A DNA stretch of 64,000 bases from Pseudo-nitzschia pungens (GCA_037355855.1 CM074760.1:6812501-6876500); one strand, 5' to 3'; positions 23,873 to 34,749 are shown, numbered from the stretch's first letter. Numbers and translations are program-made. Notes: generated from the sequence alone by a model not told the origin.

Positions 23873-24890
23873 CAGTGTGGGGAGGACCGGGAATTTTTGA
23901 ACTTTGTCAAAAAACAAAAATCAATCATGTTCCTGGTAACTTTCTGTAATACGGTACCGGTAGTCGTCCTCGCTCTTATTTGGATAAACCTTACTACAAA
24001 ATTCTTATCAGCTGTCCCCTGGTTCTACGTCCCCGACTACTAATTTCTACTGAAACCCGGGGACAGCTGATGGGAATTCTGTAGTATGTACGGAAGTTAC
24101 GAGTACCGAGTAAGTCTTGCATACCGAAAATCGGTGCATGCACTGGGTAAAATCTAAGTACCGTACAAGAGCTGGATACTGGTTTGAGTACCAGTAACCT
24201 TACTTGTACAAGTTGCGGTATGAACAATGGTATGAATACTCTGGCTGGTATGCACAGTAACTTACCATAATTAGCTTTCTTGTAAGAGGTGAGAGTAACC
24301 TTACGGTAATTAACCTTACCGGTATCGTACGGTAGGGGACCGTAAATACCAAGAATGGTACTCGTCGGGTGTAAGGTAAAACTCCAAACTGAATGATGGA
24401 AGTTTGAAGTTTAGTTAACAAGCTCTTCAACCGAGACTTAAAGGTGACTACAACATGTTGCGAATGATGCAATAAGGTTACCTCTCACACGGTGTAGTAA
24501 CGGCTAAAGAATGTCACAAGTTTTTGACAAACATATGCTGGATGAAGTCCCCTGACGAGTAGCGTTTTGATCGAATTGGATCTTCATCGAAGTTTCTACC
24601 GACGGTAAGATTTTACTACTACTATTTTATGCATTTCTGAGCTCCACTGCTCGAATTCAACTGTCTCGCAATGTCTTCCGCCAAATAATTTGTGGAAGAG
24701 TAATCCTTCATCTACCAACAGAGAACACGGATCTGTAGCAACTCAAGAAACAGTTTAGCATGGGAAGTGTATGATGCTTGCCACTAAATGCTTTATAAGT
24801 ATTATTTTTCATTTAGAAGTAGAACAGTGGCAGTGTCTCGGTTCATATGCTACAGTATGTACAAAATCGAAACTTGCATCAATTGCTTTT
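23873..24890. other. Intergenic stretch, word-repeat rich
   Basis: Contains the first palindromic mini-element (23992-24086) and a dense run of TAACCTTAC, GGTAATTAACC and GTACGGTAG words at 24090-24480. No gene seen; the last 100 bases adjoin the 3' end of the TPR-like gene. Confidence 0.55.
23992..24086. mobile_element. 95-base palindromic mini-element, copy A
   Basis: Begins TACTACAAAATTC and ends GAATTCTGTAGTA. The inner arms CAGCTGTCCCC and GGGGACAGCTG are exact reverse complements, leaving a loop of about 35 bases (CTACGTCCCCGACTACTAA in it). Nearly identical in sequence and length to copy B. MITE-like or a transcribed hairpin; no target duplication is evident. Confidence 0.8.
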
Positions 24891-25736
24891 TCATGCTGCT
24901 GGCGCTGGACAGCCCTCCCAGAGAATTGGCAAGATCATGTCGAAAGAGACTTCCATCAATTTGCCCATTTTATCCACCTGACCAGCGACGATCAAGTACA
25001 TTACTCTTGAGAGAAGGCACTCTAAACACATTTCGGCGCTTTCTTTGTTCCCGAGTGCCCAATGGATCTGTCCTATATTTCCCAATAGAGCGATTGCGTG
25101 AGTGATTGGTATGTTGCCATCAGCTGTCTGTTTCATGAGCACTTGGTAGAAGTGTTCGTAAAGGGATAAAGCTTTCTGTAGATATTCTGTTTGACAAGAA
25201 GGTGATGATGACAGTTGGAGCGACTTCAGGTGATGTGATAGTGCTATATTGTAGAGAGTAACGTATGAAAGCTGTTCACAAACATGCTTGTCCAAGGAAA
25301 TTCTGCAAATATCTCCCCGTACCATAATGGGATCTCGAAATATTAGCGGCTGTGACTGCTTTTTGTAATTGGCATTGTCATCGCTTGTGTTAACGAAGGG
25401 AGGTAGGCAGCTCTCAATAGGGTTTGTAGGACTCCTATTCCTACCATCGCATCCCTTGGTGTTGACTGTAGTCTCAGTTAAGGCAGACGATGCTGGTGAT
25501 GAGAAGAAATCGTATTCCAAACTGCACAATGATGATGAGGATGTCGGAGAGGAACCAGATTGATTTGCGTTCTCATCATCTTTAGTATAGTTTAGTTCGA
25601 TGCTGATTTTTGCATCACCTGAGAGCACAAGTTTCAGAACTTTCAAAGTGTTGGCAAGGGAGGCAATCGCCTCATCATATTCTCCATTTGCGATTTGAAG
25701 GTTGATTTGGTTGATCTGTTTCGCTGGATGGATCAT
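24891..25736 (-). CDS. TPR-like helical protein, diatom hypothetical
   Basis: A 281-residue single-exon protein. The N-terminus (IANGEYDEAIASLANTLKVLK) and the middle (SYVTLYNIALSHHLKSLQL, YLQKALSLYEHFYQVL, ITHAIALLGNIGQIHWALGNKESAEMCLECLL) read as paired helices with the spacing and small/aromatic pattern of tetratricopeptide repeats; the central repeats are the clearest. Between the first and second helical blocks is an Asn/Ser-rich spacer of about 80 residues. Such repeats mediate protein-protein contacts; no catalytic motif, signal peptide or membrane segment is visible. Proteins with this NIALSHHLKAL-like pattern are, as I recall, common unnamed families in pennate diatoms. Function unknown. 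Confidence 0.75.
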   Translation of the reverse strand: MIHPAKQINQINLQIANGEYDEAIASLANTLKVLKLVLSGDAKISIELNYTKDDENANQSGSSPTSSSSLCSLEYDFFSSPASSALTETTVNTKGCDGRNRSPTNPIESCLPPFVNTSDDNANYKKQSQPLIFRDPIMVRGDICRISLDKHVCEQLSYVTLYNIALSHHLKSLQLSSSPSCQTEYLQKALSLYEHFYQVLMKQTADGNIPITHAIALLGNIGQIHWALGNKESAEMCLECLLSRVMYLIVAGQVDKMGKLMEVSFDMILPILWEGCPAPAA

Positions 25737-28245
25737 TCTTGAATTCTTTTCTCACTCCTGTCGATCAGATGCTGTTGACATGCACCGAAACAATCTTAAT
25801 TTATGACGACAACAGATTATGCTCAAAGTTCAAGTGAAAAAAAAATCAAACGAATTTCGCACGGGTTCATTCGTAAGAGAGAGAGTATTTTAAAAAATCC
25901 GTAAAAAATGTCTAACGTTTTTCACGTCTTACGTCAAAAAAAAAAGAACAGGTCGGAATCAATCTTTGTGGTGATAAAGTGAGGAAACATTGCTTATCAG
26001 TTGAACTTTTGTTTGAACCTGTACCAAGTTACAGAAAAGCAATGAGTTCCAGGGAGTAAGATTCTTCTTTTATTCACAGTAGCAAGAGCCAGGATGCCTT
26101 AAGTTTTCACGAGTTGAGAAAACAAAACGACGAAAATTTAATCGGAAATCCATTCCAAAAAGAAAAGCCACGACGATTGAGGAACATGAAAGAAATATTC
26201 TGACAAGACCCCATCAATTAAGAATTTTAAGAAGAACGAATGTCCGGTACAAATTGTTCATTTAATGGACGAAGAAAATACTGACTGAAGTCCTTTTAAT
26301 GAATAGAAGAATGTAAAGAAATCCATATTTATTATCCTAATTTTTACAGCAGTTATTGCTTCCTAACAAAGATATCAAGCGCGTTATTGAAACGATTGCA
26401 AAACATGGCCAAGAAAATAATTGCCTAATTGTATTTTTTAGTAATAGAACTTTATTAATCTCTTTTCATTACAAAATGAGGCCACGTCACATATGAGAAG
26501 TATATGGTTGCGCTATTGTGGATTCATCTTTATGACCTCTCACCTTCTATTTATGAAAAAAAACTACGTAGTACGTGGTATCGTATTACGTCATAGTAAG
26601 GTACGTATCTCACTTCGAACTTGTCATGCCCTTTCTTCGGAAATCGAGACTACACGGTAAGGCCTTACGTACTCACAAATATCCGAACTAATGTTGAAGT
26701 ACAAGTAAGGCTTACTACAAAGTTCTTATCAGCTGTCCCCGGGTTCTACGTCCCCGACTACTAATTTCTACTGAAACCCGGGGACAGCTGATAGGAATTC
26801 TGTAGTAACCTTACTCGTACTTATTACTACGTAGTACGAAGTATTACGAAGTATTTGTGCTTTCTGAACCAGGGTCATGGGATGAAGTCTCGCCTTTTCA
26901 AAATCACTTACAAGTAATTAAAAGGTTTACTACGTACTTTGGTATTGTAACCTTACTGGTAAGGTTACCGTTATTTCCCTAATTTTTAGCCCTCCAATCT
27001 ATTGAAAGCACATAATAGTAATCTTACTTCGAAGACATTTGGGATCGGCGACAGTCCAAGAAGCAGCAATACTGCTATGTCCAGTGGTGCTAGTAGTGTT
27101 GAGTAACTTACAGATATCTAAACTAGCAGTGATACTGCACTACTAGTACTGGATGGTTTTCAACTTTCAGGATGGATGTTGTTTTCTTGTCCAAGCTTCT
27201 TGATACGGTAGTTTTAAACCTATTCATCAGAAGACAAGATTCAAGGACCAAAATCTACGAATTATCATTATTTATTTGACATCCCAATTTGAATACTCGT
27301 ACTTGTAACACATGTACGAAGTAAGTAGTAGTTTTTTGTTAGTAATGTGCAAATCGGTTCGGCGTACGTTGCATAATACGTAGTACGTAGTACATCATAA
27401 TCTATTGTTATAATACAATATTATGTACGTACCGTATGCAGTATTCCTATATTATGTTACATTGTACAGTAGTAATTAAACCTTACTGTATTAGACTGTG
27501 ATTTTCGATTTATTGATTGAAAATATCTTCCAAGTCTGAAAATGGTATAGGAGCAAGAAGACTTCCAAAGTGATATTCAAGGGATTTCAGATTGTCAACA
27601 ATTGATTATTCGACTGAGGATGGAACGCAAGATTTGAATGATTGTAATATTTTACCAAGGCTATTTCGGATCTAGTACAACGACACATAAAAGAATGCCC
27701 GGGAATGTTACCAATGATTCCGGTCGCTGATGTGTGTGGAACAAAGATTTGCATTGTATCGACGTGGTTTCTCTTTGAAACGATATCGCCTTGTCTGCTT
27801 TTTCGAAGAATCGATTGTTGCTTTTCCCATTGATTGAGTGTTTTCTTCCAAGACAACAAATAATGCGTTGGTGAATAGTAGAACTATTCAGAGCACCGGC
27901 CCATACTTGATCTCGTGAGATGCAATGCCCAATTTTCGAATTGATGGATGGCTGCGCTGCAGTAATTGCAGAAAAAAAGGTTAATGTTCGCATCGTCGAG
28001 TCAATCGTGTCCCGTGTCCTGTCGGCAATAGTGCACGTCGATTTTGTAAGGGCAATGATTTTCTTTCGATGACGGTATCCGAAAGGTTTTGCAAGTCGCA
28101 ACTCGCAGAAGCTATGCAGTCCCAACACGATGTTTTTCCATATTGATTCGAGCCGGACATCGACGATGCGATGAAGACTTTAGAAAAAAGCAAGAGCAAG
28201 GCAGGATCACCGGGAGAGAAGCGAAGACTTTCCTGGTGCTCCGCA
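25737..28245. other. Long intergenic stretch, no gene seen
   Basis: Mostly A/T-rich unique DNA to 26500, then word-repeat DNA (GTAAGGTACG, TACTACGTAGTACG) at 26560-27500 containing mini-element copy B (26713-26807). A - strand frame at 27661-28128 starts with GTG, has no recognisable domain and was not accepted. Confidence 0.55.
26713..26807. mobile_element. 95-base palindromic mini-element, copy B
   Basis: Same length and nearly the same sequence as the element at 23992-24086, with the ends TACTACAAAGTTC / GAATTCTGTAGTA and perfect inner arms CAGCTGTCCCCGGGTT / AACCCGGGGACAGCTG. Surrounding bases differ between the copies, so the repeat ends at TACTAC...GTAGTA. Confidence 0.8.
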
Positions 28246-29097
28246 TCAATCCTTGCCGTCGCTCCTCGCTTGGTATTTGCCCGAGAGGTGGCATTCCCGT
28301 ACCATATCGCCGCAAAACAACCGTTCTTGCCACGCCACCTCGACGGAAACATCCGACGACGATCGCGCGTCGTCGTCGTCGTAGCACCGCGTCTTCAAGT
28401 CTCCGCACACCACGTCCCGAACCCGTCCGTGCAACGTTTCGAGCTCGCCGACCGCCCTGGATACGACCGGATCGGCCCTGGCCTTGATAACCTTCCAAGT
28501 GCCCCGGGAGGTTCGCTCGAGAAAGGGAAGGGGAGACGGAATGGAAGGCGGGGGAGGTGGATCCGTGGTGGTTGCGGTGCTTCCACAGTGGTCCCGGTAC
28601 ACTTCGTCGCTGCCCGGATCGTCCCGTACGCGGCAAGCCCGTCCGAGGTGAAAGTCTCCGGGCAGCTTGGGCCGGAGGGAGCACGCACAGTATGGTTCGC
28701 ACCGGAGGTATCGCCAGTCCCAGTGGCATTCGGAATCCGTGGCGGGAAAGGCGTGGAGGATTCGCTCCGGTGCCCGCCGCGTCAAAAAGTCCTTGGCGGT
28801 CTCGCCAAAAAGATCCAGGTAGGTCTTGTTTCTGTCGCTGTTGTTGTTGTTGCTGCTGCTACTGCTGGTCTTAGAATCCTTCTTCTCGGCGCTCTCGGTT
28901 GATTTCTTCCTCCAGTTGCCGATGGCGCCACAAACAGTCGTGCCCATCAGAAACAAAAGGACGACCAAAAAGATCGGAATTGCTCGTTTGGAGCTACTAG
29001 TTGTACCACCCGCGCTCTTGCGTTTCGGGTTGCCGTTGAGCACGGCGATACCGGCCATGCCTGGTACCCAACACCAATTTAAGCCTGTCTTCTTCAT
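28246..29097 (-). CDS. Signal-anchored cysteine-rich protein of unknown function
   Basis: A 283-residue protein from the ATG at 29097; an in-frame TTG further upstream (29241) is not a likely start. Residues about 39-60 (IPIFLVVLLFLMGTTVCGAIG) are a single membrane segment after a basic N-terminus, suggesting a type II protein of the secretory system. A low-complexity Ser/Asn linker follows. The C-terminal part contains a cysteine-rich core: CHWDWRYLRCEPYCACSL, ACRVRDD, YRDHCG, then VVCGDLKTRC and LFCGDMVREC, at least ten cysteines, probably disulphide-bonded in the lumen. A Pro run (DPPPPPSIP) separates two halves. I do not recognise the family. Base composition is markedly more GC-rich than its flanks, as for other coding regions here. 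Confidence 0.7.
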   Translation of the reverse strand: MKKTGLNWCWVPGMAGIAVLNGNPKRKSAGGTTSSSKRAIPIFLVVLLFLMGTTVCGAIGNWRKKSTESAEKKDSKTSSSSSNNNNSDRNKTYLDLFGETAKDFLTRRAPERILHAFPATDSECHWDWRYLRCEPYCACSLRPKLPGDFHLGRACRVRDDPGSDEVYRDHCGSTATTTDPPPPPSIPSPLPFLERTSRGTWKVIKARADPVVSRAVGELETLHGRVRDVVCGDLKTRCYDDDDARSSSDVSVEVAWQERLFCGDMVRECHLSGKYQARSDGKD

Positions 29098-30773
29098 TGC
29101 TATAATGGATTCGGTCCGAACAAAGGCACAGAGCACGGTACGAATATGGACCGCAATAGTGTGATGTGCGGGAATCACCTCAAGCAAAGGATTCTTTTCG
29201 GTTTTGGACGAAGGACGAAGCGTACAGAGTCCACAATCCAAAACCCAACATCCAACTATCTCGACCGTCGACCAACGTCAATTTCTCATCTAAGCTCTCG
29301 CTAATCTTACCAGGAACTTACCCTAAAACCTTGCGTAACTTACTGCTACCGGTAAGATGTTACCGAGTAAGGTTTATGATACCATACCGTAGGTCTTACG
29401 GTAAGGTTTATCCGAGATCCTCCCGGTCCGTTTGGATCAGTCACACTAGTCGGATTAGTCGGTTCAGTCATAACACAAGGGAATAATCGAATCAATCAAT
29501 CAATCAAAATGAAATTTCCAAAAAATAAATTGCGAAGTAAGTTACCGGTACGTACGCACGGCACTTCTACTTCGTACTAAGTACCGTACGTACCAATCGA
29601 ATCACACTGATACGAGTCGTTCCGACACTACGGTAGTACCATGTTGTGTTGTTCATTGCATTGATTACGAAGTAAGGTTATTTTGGTTAACCTTAAAAGG
29701 CCCTAACCTTACCGTATTCTCCTGCGATGATGATTGTGATGATTGATGATGAGATGATTGAGATGATTTTGATGATGATCCAGACAAAATCTCGTAGCAT
29801 ACACGATTTTTTGGCGCGACCATACTTTGATCGATTGCAGAGAACAGATGGAACAGGCCGTAAAAACTAATTCACCCAACCAATGCCAAAGCTTTTCAAT
29901 CCGTGACGCCTCTTGTTCTCTTGTTGATGTGATGTTTCCGTGATCCGTGACGATCAAAGCCACGATGTTGTGGGTAACTGATACGAAGTAGTAAATAAGG
30001 CTTACGAAGTAATACTGACTTGTACCGCTATTGGAACAAAAATGAGGTTGACAGCGACACGGATTACGTACTTGTACCAGTATCATACCGACTTCGATGT
30101 TCTGATTGATTCTTAGTTCAAGTGCTCCGTGCAAAAGAGGCCTTTCTAGTAAAAAATCTTACCTTAGATCCTGTTCGGTAAGGTTGCGGTAACTTACCCT
30201 ACCCGCATAAAATACACATCGGTACGGTACATAAAAGCACATACCGTACGGTACGATACCAATTCCGTATCCTTCCAACGTTTCGTTATCTTCGAAGAAC
30301 CGAAGACGAATTCATGAATGCATCGTAATCCACAGTGGTTCGGAGACCATCAGGTGAACAAAACAACACAGACAATATAGACATCACAGCCCCAACCAGA
30401 TCAACGAATTGTACAGTATCGTCTCTGTCTTCCCCAAACCACAACACCACGTTCGGTTCCCGTTCTGCAATCCGCTCGAGCCGAAGGCCTATATTGATCG
30501 AAACAACGCAAAGAAAATTGTCCCCCTATGTCACAACATTCTTTGCATTCTCGAGTTGCAAAGAAAAAAAACCAGCCACAAGTATTCCTATTCATACCAC
30601 TCGCGATTTGATCCCGAGACTCTCGAGCGAAATCTCGCCGATTCACTCCACTGCGCTTTCTTGAAGACAAAAGCAGCCCACTGCCATCCGCCACAGCTTC
30701 AGCGCAACCCCGATCCGATTCACACGAGTCCGTCTCCCGTCTCGGCTCTTCCGTCTCTCCTCATATCTACACA
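29098..30773. other. Intergenic stretch, word-repeat rich
   Basis: GTAAGGTTTA, CTTACGGTAAGG and TACCGTACG words at about 29290-29720, a GATGATT-rich patch at 29725-29780, more words at 30000-30260. Frames at 30335-30820 are not protein-like. Likely promoters of the two divergent flanking genes. Confidence 0.55.
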
Positions 30774-31250
30774 ATGCAGGCACGATCTCGGTCTCCTTGC
30801 GGCAAACGAGCCGCGCTGATTCGGATTGCCATTGTCGCCGCCGGATCCTGTTTCTTTCTGGCCGGAACCTCGTCCGCCCTCTTGCAGGAGTCGGGGATTC
30901 CGCGACAGATTCCGGACCCCTCCCGGCACAACCCGATCCTTGAACCCGGGACCCACCCCTCCGACACCGGAACCACGCGGGTTCACATGGCCGGCCACCA
31001 CGACGGGGTGTCGGCCTCTCCCACGGTGCGGACCACCCAGCGCCACAGCCACACCGGCCTCGCCCACGGGATTCTCTGCCCCGAGACGGTAACCAAGATG
31101 GACGAGCTCACCCAGGGGGGCCGGAACAACCGTGCCGTCAAGGCCTTTTTGGACAGATACAAGCGATACGGACCCATGTCCTGCATGGAACTCCTCTCCG
31201 ATCCGGAGATTCTGCCCCATCTCACCACGACCCTGCGGGGTCTCGCGTGA
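30774..31250 (+). CDS. Small hypothetical protein with N-terminal signal segment
   Basis: A 158-residue protein from ATG at 30774. Residues about 14-36 (ALIRIAIVAAGSCFFLAGTSSA) make a signal peptide or signal anchor with a possible cleavage after SSA. The middle is Pro/His/Thr-rich and low in structure. The C-terminal 60 residues (CPETVTKMDELT, GRNNRAVKAFLDRYKRYGPMSCMELLSDPEILPHLT) look like a folded helical module with two cysteines and are the part most likely to be conserved. GC content is well above the flanks, which supports it being coding. Family not recognised; secreted, organellar or membrane-anchored. Confidence 0.6.
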   Translation: MQARSRSPCGKRAALIRIAIVAAGSCFFLAGTSSALLQESGIPRQIPDPSRHNPILEPGTHPSDTGTTRVHMAGHHDGVSASPTVRTTQRHSHTGLAHGILCPETVTKMDELTQGGRNNRAVKAFLDRYKRYGPMSCMELLSDPEILPHLTTTLRGLA

Positions 31251-32536
31251 TGTTGGATGCCATGCCATGCCATGACACGCTATGCTGTACTGTACTGTAC
31301 TGTACTGTACTGTACTGTACCGCGTGACGCTACCGGGTTGCGTCACATCCTGTGCCAGCCGGCATGCCCATGCTGCATGCCTCCGAGAAGCCCACGGTCT
31401 CTCAAGAAGCTCGGATGGAGTGCTTCGGCATGGGCTTGCCGACACGCACCCTTTGGCACGATTGGGTGGCACTCGTGTTTGTTGTTGGGATGCTGGGACT
31501 GAACCAACGCCAACGCTAACGCCAACGAGTTCCAGTTACCAAATCAAACCAAGCCGATCCGCGCGAAACCGAACTACACGTACCCCATCCGCAGGGACAT
31601 TGACGTTTCATTGCCATTGCCATTGCCATTGCCATTCGCGTTCCCGCCAGCGCTCCCCAAGCATCCGAAACTACGATCACTCCTGCGTCCATATTTCATC
31701 AGATCCATCGTTGTGTAAAAACCACACTGCACTGACTATACACTATGATACGGATTGATTTTGCTCTTGTTGTGAGTCCCTTTGAACTTTTTCTCTATTG
31801 TGCAAAACCGAATAGAGGTACTCTTACTTTCGATTCGTTTGATTTGAAACCTTCCCCTGAAGGATAAACTACCAAATACAGTAGATATCAACACAATATT
31901 AATATAATATTACATCACGGCATAATAATAATAGTAAAAATAGTTCATAACCCTTTAAATAGAACCGAACAGACTCGATTTTGAGGCAGTTCTCATAGGA
32001 CTGCTACTATTAATAGTTTCTATAACAGCATATTCTATTCTAATAGAAATTGTATGCACGACTATATACCGTGTTTTGTCTCTTTGTACGGTAGTTTGAG
32101 ATAGAGTGGGTCTCCCCGACTTGATAAAATGCCCGGAATGCATTCGGCTTGTCGTGACCTGACGATGCTGTCGCTCGAGATGACGGCAGCAGGTGCGTAA
32201 CCAATCTCATGCAATCTGCTTATACGATTGCGAGCAGGTGACGACTATTTCGAAGTTACGAGTGCGTTTGGCATCGTTTGCTCTGCCTTTTGAAGTGACT
32301 TGCGATAGCTACATTTGGAAATCAGTTGTGGAAGAGGGCTCGTACTCTTGTATAGGCAATACGCCCCATAACAGCTTGACTGCTTTATTGAACAAACACA
32401 AAGGACAAGGCTGTTGCTTTGATTGCAAGATTGCATTATGGTAGAACAGTTTAGTATTCCCGACAGTTATTTCCTTTTTGTTAGAACAAAGCTATTGCCT
32501 GTCTCCGGCAAGGAACGGGTTCCCGATTCGGTCGCT
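31251..32536. other. Intergenic stretch with TACTG and CATTGC microsatellites
   Basis: (TACTG)n at about 31285-31320, (CATTGC)n at about 31606-31636, then A/T-rich DNA. The open frame across 31282-31758 is driven by these repeats and was not accepted. The final 150 bases adjoin the 3' end of the DNMT2 gene. Confidence 0.6.
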
Positions 32537-34252
32537 TCATGCTGCTTCCTCGTTCTGGCCTTTGTCGGTAGAAAAGCGATCGACGCAGTAATGGTACCGC
32601 AGCAGGAATCCAAGCTCGACGAGTTTCGATGCCACACCGACGTTCAGTGAGTTTCCCATGAGTTTCCATTGCTGCTTGGGAGACGCATCGGAAGGAAACG
32701 AAAAGGTTTTGGAAAATCCAAACAAGCGAGCCAATTCCATTCCCGAAAAATAGCGCAGGCGGGAAGGATCGAGACCGCTCATCCAGTCCTCGGAGAACTC
32801 TCGCTCTTCCGGCGGAAGCAATCCGAGAGACCCGTGCTCTGGATCGTTGTGCTCGTACAAGATGCTCCCCGTCCCCCGGACGAATCTGCCGTAGGAATGC
32901 GTAAAACACGAGCTTCGTCGGTCGGCGGGACACACAATGTCGAAGCACCATGCCGACTTGTTCTTCAACACCTTTTCGGGAACGCGCAGCGATGATTCCC
33001 CGGAGGGGTCGGCGCTGTTCGGATCCAGAAAGGAAGAGATCGGGGGCATCTCGTCGGCGGAGTCGTCGGTACAGTCGCGATCTTCGGGTGTGACTCGGAG
33101 CTCGGGTATGGCCTTCCAGATTTGTGGGACCGTATCCTTCCCCTCCACCGATGTTCCGTCTCGGCCGCCGGGTTTCGTTTCTCCCGCAACATAGGAGAGC
33201 AACGATCGAGCCGATGGCAGTGACGGCACGGTCGAGGGGTGTACGTCCCCGTGCTCGCGCTCGCCGTTCAAGGAGCGGAGGTCTCCACCGGATTCGGGGA
33301 AGCGAATGGCGACGCTGTAGTACCTCGGCCGATCGTTGGGCAATCGGACCTGGGTCGGTGTCAGATGAAAATGCCCGGTTCGGTATCCCCTCGCTCGCAG
33401 CGCCGACCTCCATCGCTGGAAACTACTGGAAGACTCGAATCCCACCACGTTTTCCAGAAAGATCAGGGAAGGCAGGCATTCATCGAGCATGCGGCGGCCC
33501 TTGTTGTTGTTGTTGTTGCTGCTTTTGCCGTCGTGATCGTTGGTTGTTCCTTCCAACCATTCGCAGACTTTCAAAAAGCTTTTGGAACGAGGATCATCGA
33601 GATCCCTCTTGTTCGTTTTGCTGTTGGAACCACCGGTGGTGTTTTGGTCGCAAACTGCGTTGTGTTGTCGCGTATGGGGCTGACACGGTGGAGACATGAC
33701 CCAAACATCGGCCGACCATTCTTCCAGTTGCTTTATGGGCAGTCGTTCGATGGAATAGGATTTCGGAGCTGACTGCCGCTTCGTGTTTCCCTTTTCGCCG
33801 TTGTCTCCGCCCTTTGAAAAATTGTGAGAAAAGACCTTGACACACAAATCCGAATGGTCCAGTGCCGCAAGGCGCTTGAGTTTGTAACGACAAGTACCGG
33901 CACGAGAACCGATGGACGGATTAGATTCCGATGCCGATGCCGATGCCGATGTCGATGTCGATGCGGGCACCGATGTTTGGGTTTCCTCCGCTGCCAGAGG
34001 CGGTAACGAAAACACGGGGCTCAACCGTTGGAGTGCTTCCTCCAAGGCCATTGTCCATCCGCCGACACCCGAATAGAATTCAACATACGAAATGGTTTTG
34101 ACGTCGGAGATGCCCGATCTTCTTGCCCCCTCTTGGTCGTGGCAGTTTGCCTCTGTCATGAATGTCTTGCAAGCCGATGGCGACAAAGAACCGCCGGAAT
34201 CCACCGCTTGCAATTTCCGTTTCTTGCTCGTGTTTCCAACGGTGCCCGTCAT
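32537..34252 (-). CDS. TRDMT1: DNMT2/TRDMT1-type C5-cytosine methyltransferase
   Basis: A 571-residue member of the C5-cytosine methyltransferase superfamily; DNMT2 proteins mainly methylate C38 of tRNA-Asp and related tRNAs. Motif I is VEFYSGVGGW (about 57-66). Motif IV is SPPCQPHTRQ with the catalytic cysteine at about C190, one residue off the usual PPCQPFTR. Motif VI is FLENVVGF, motif VIII QVRLPNDRPRYY. The DNMT2-specific block CFTHSYGRFVRGTGSIL lies at about 448-464 and motifs IX-X end with LMGNSLNVGVASKL. This CFT...GTGS block separates it from DNMT1/DNMT3/DNMT5. Typical DNMT2 proteins have about 330-400 residues; the excess is Ser/Asn-rich insertions, including a Ser/Ala microsatellite-coded tract (about residues 96-110) and a Lys/Asn tract. 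Single exon, alone on its strand. Confidence 0.93.
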   Translation of the reverse strand: MTGTVGNTSKKRKLQAVDSGGSLSPSACKTFMTEANCHDQEGARRSGISDVKTISYVEFYSGVGGWTMALEEALQRLSPVFSLPPLAAEETQTSVPASTSTSASASASESNPSIGSRAGTCRYKLKRLAALDHSDLCVKVFSHNFSKGGDNGEKGNTKRQSAPKSYSIERLPIKQLEEWSADVWVMSPPCQPHTRQHNAVCDQNTTGGSNSKTNKRDLDDPRSKSFLKVCEWLEGTTNDHDGKSSNNNNNKGRRMLDECLPSLIFLENVVGFESSSSFQRWRSALRARGYRTGHFHLTPTQVRLPNDRPRYYSVAIRFPESGGDLRSLNGEREHGDVHPSTVPSLPSARSLLSYVAGETKPGGRDGTSVEGKDTVPQIWKAIPELRVTPEDRDCTDDSADEMPPISSFLDPNSADPSGESSLRVPEKVLKNKSAWCFDIVCPADRRSSCFTHSYGRFVRGTGSILYEHNDPEHGSLGLLPPEEREFSEDWMSGLDPSRLRYFSGMELARLFGFSKTFSFPSDASPKQQWKLMGNSLNVGVASKLVELGFLLRYHYCVDRFSTDKGQNEEAA

Positions 34253-34686
34253 CGAACGGTATTGGTTGCGAAGTACGAAGTATATTATTATTACTTCGTA
34301 TTTTGCATTTTTTCTGTGGTAGGAAATTTGATTTTTGATTCTCAGATTTTGGTTTTGGTGGTTACCGTACGAGTGAGATTCCGAGTAAGGCTTTCCTTAC
34401 TCGTCACGAGGAAGCCATGCGGGATAAGAGCTACTGTGGCTACCGTAATTTACGGTAAGGTCTCCTAATAAAAGAATAACAGAGCAACAAAATGCTGTGG
34501 TACGGTACGTACCGGTAACCTTACGCTAAGATTGAGGTTACGGGCTTTTTAGATTGATGAGACTACAGAATAAGGTTACGAGTAAGGTTTACCTTAATCT
34601 CTTACACACTTTTTTTCAACACAACATAAGATTTTTTACTCGTACCGGTACGAAGTTCGTATGATTAATGATTATTATTACCGGTA
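34253..34686. other. Intergenic left flank of the Crypton array
   Basis: Word-repeat DNA (TACCGGTAACCTTACG and relatives at 34500-34600) ending in an A/T-rich (ATT)n stretch that was the insertion site of the array. Confidence 0.6.
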
Positions 34687-34693
34687 TCATTAT
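34687..34693. other. Core site TCATTAT, left boundary of array
   Basis: Exact 7-base word shared with 38092-38098, 41486-41492 and 44858-44864. Bases to its left (CGGTA) are host and differ from those at the internal junctions (ATCTC), while bases to its right match the other copies. This is the expected crossover core of a tyrosine recombinase. Confidence 0.75.
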
Positions 34694-34716
34694 ATTTACC
34701 AGAAAACGCTCCGTAT

Positions 34717-34749
34717 CAGATAATCTGGGAAGATTATCAGATAATCTTC
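34717..34749. promoter_or_regulatory. End palindromes, putative recombinase binding site (left end, copy 1)
   Basis: Two adjacent palindromes: CAGAT-A-ATCTG (34717-34727), and two 10-base arms GAAGATTATC and GATAATCTTC around one A (34729-34749). The word AGATAATC recurs at the right end (38082-38092). The same block is repeated in copies 2 and 3 at about 38122-38154 and 41516-41548. Function is inferred from position. Confidence 0.6.

Noticed and set aside
23675..24043. 122-codon + frame
   Set aside because: Entirely produced by the GTGTCA minisatellite and the adjoining mini-element.
27661..28128. 155-codon - frame
   Set aside because: Starts with GTG, no recognisable fold, composition like flanking non-coding DNA. 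Could be an unrecognised exon, but evidence is too thin.
31282..31758. 158-codon + frame
   Set aside because: Made of TACTG and CATTGC microsatellites (YCTVLYCTV, HCHCHCH).
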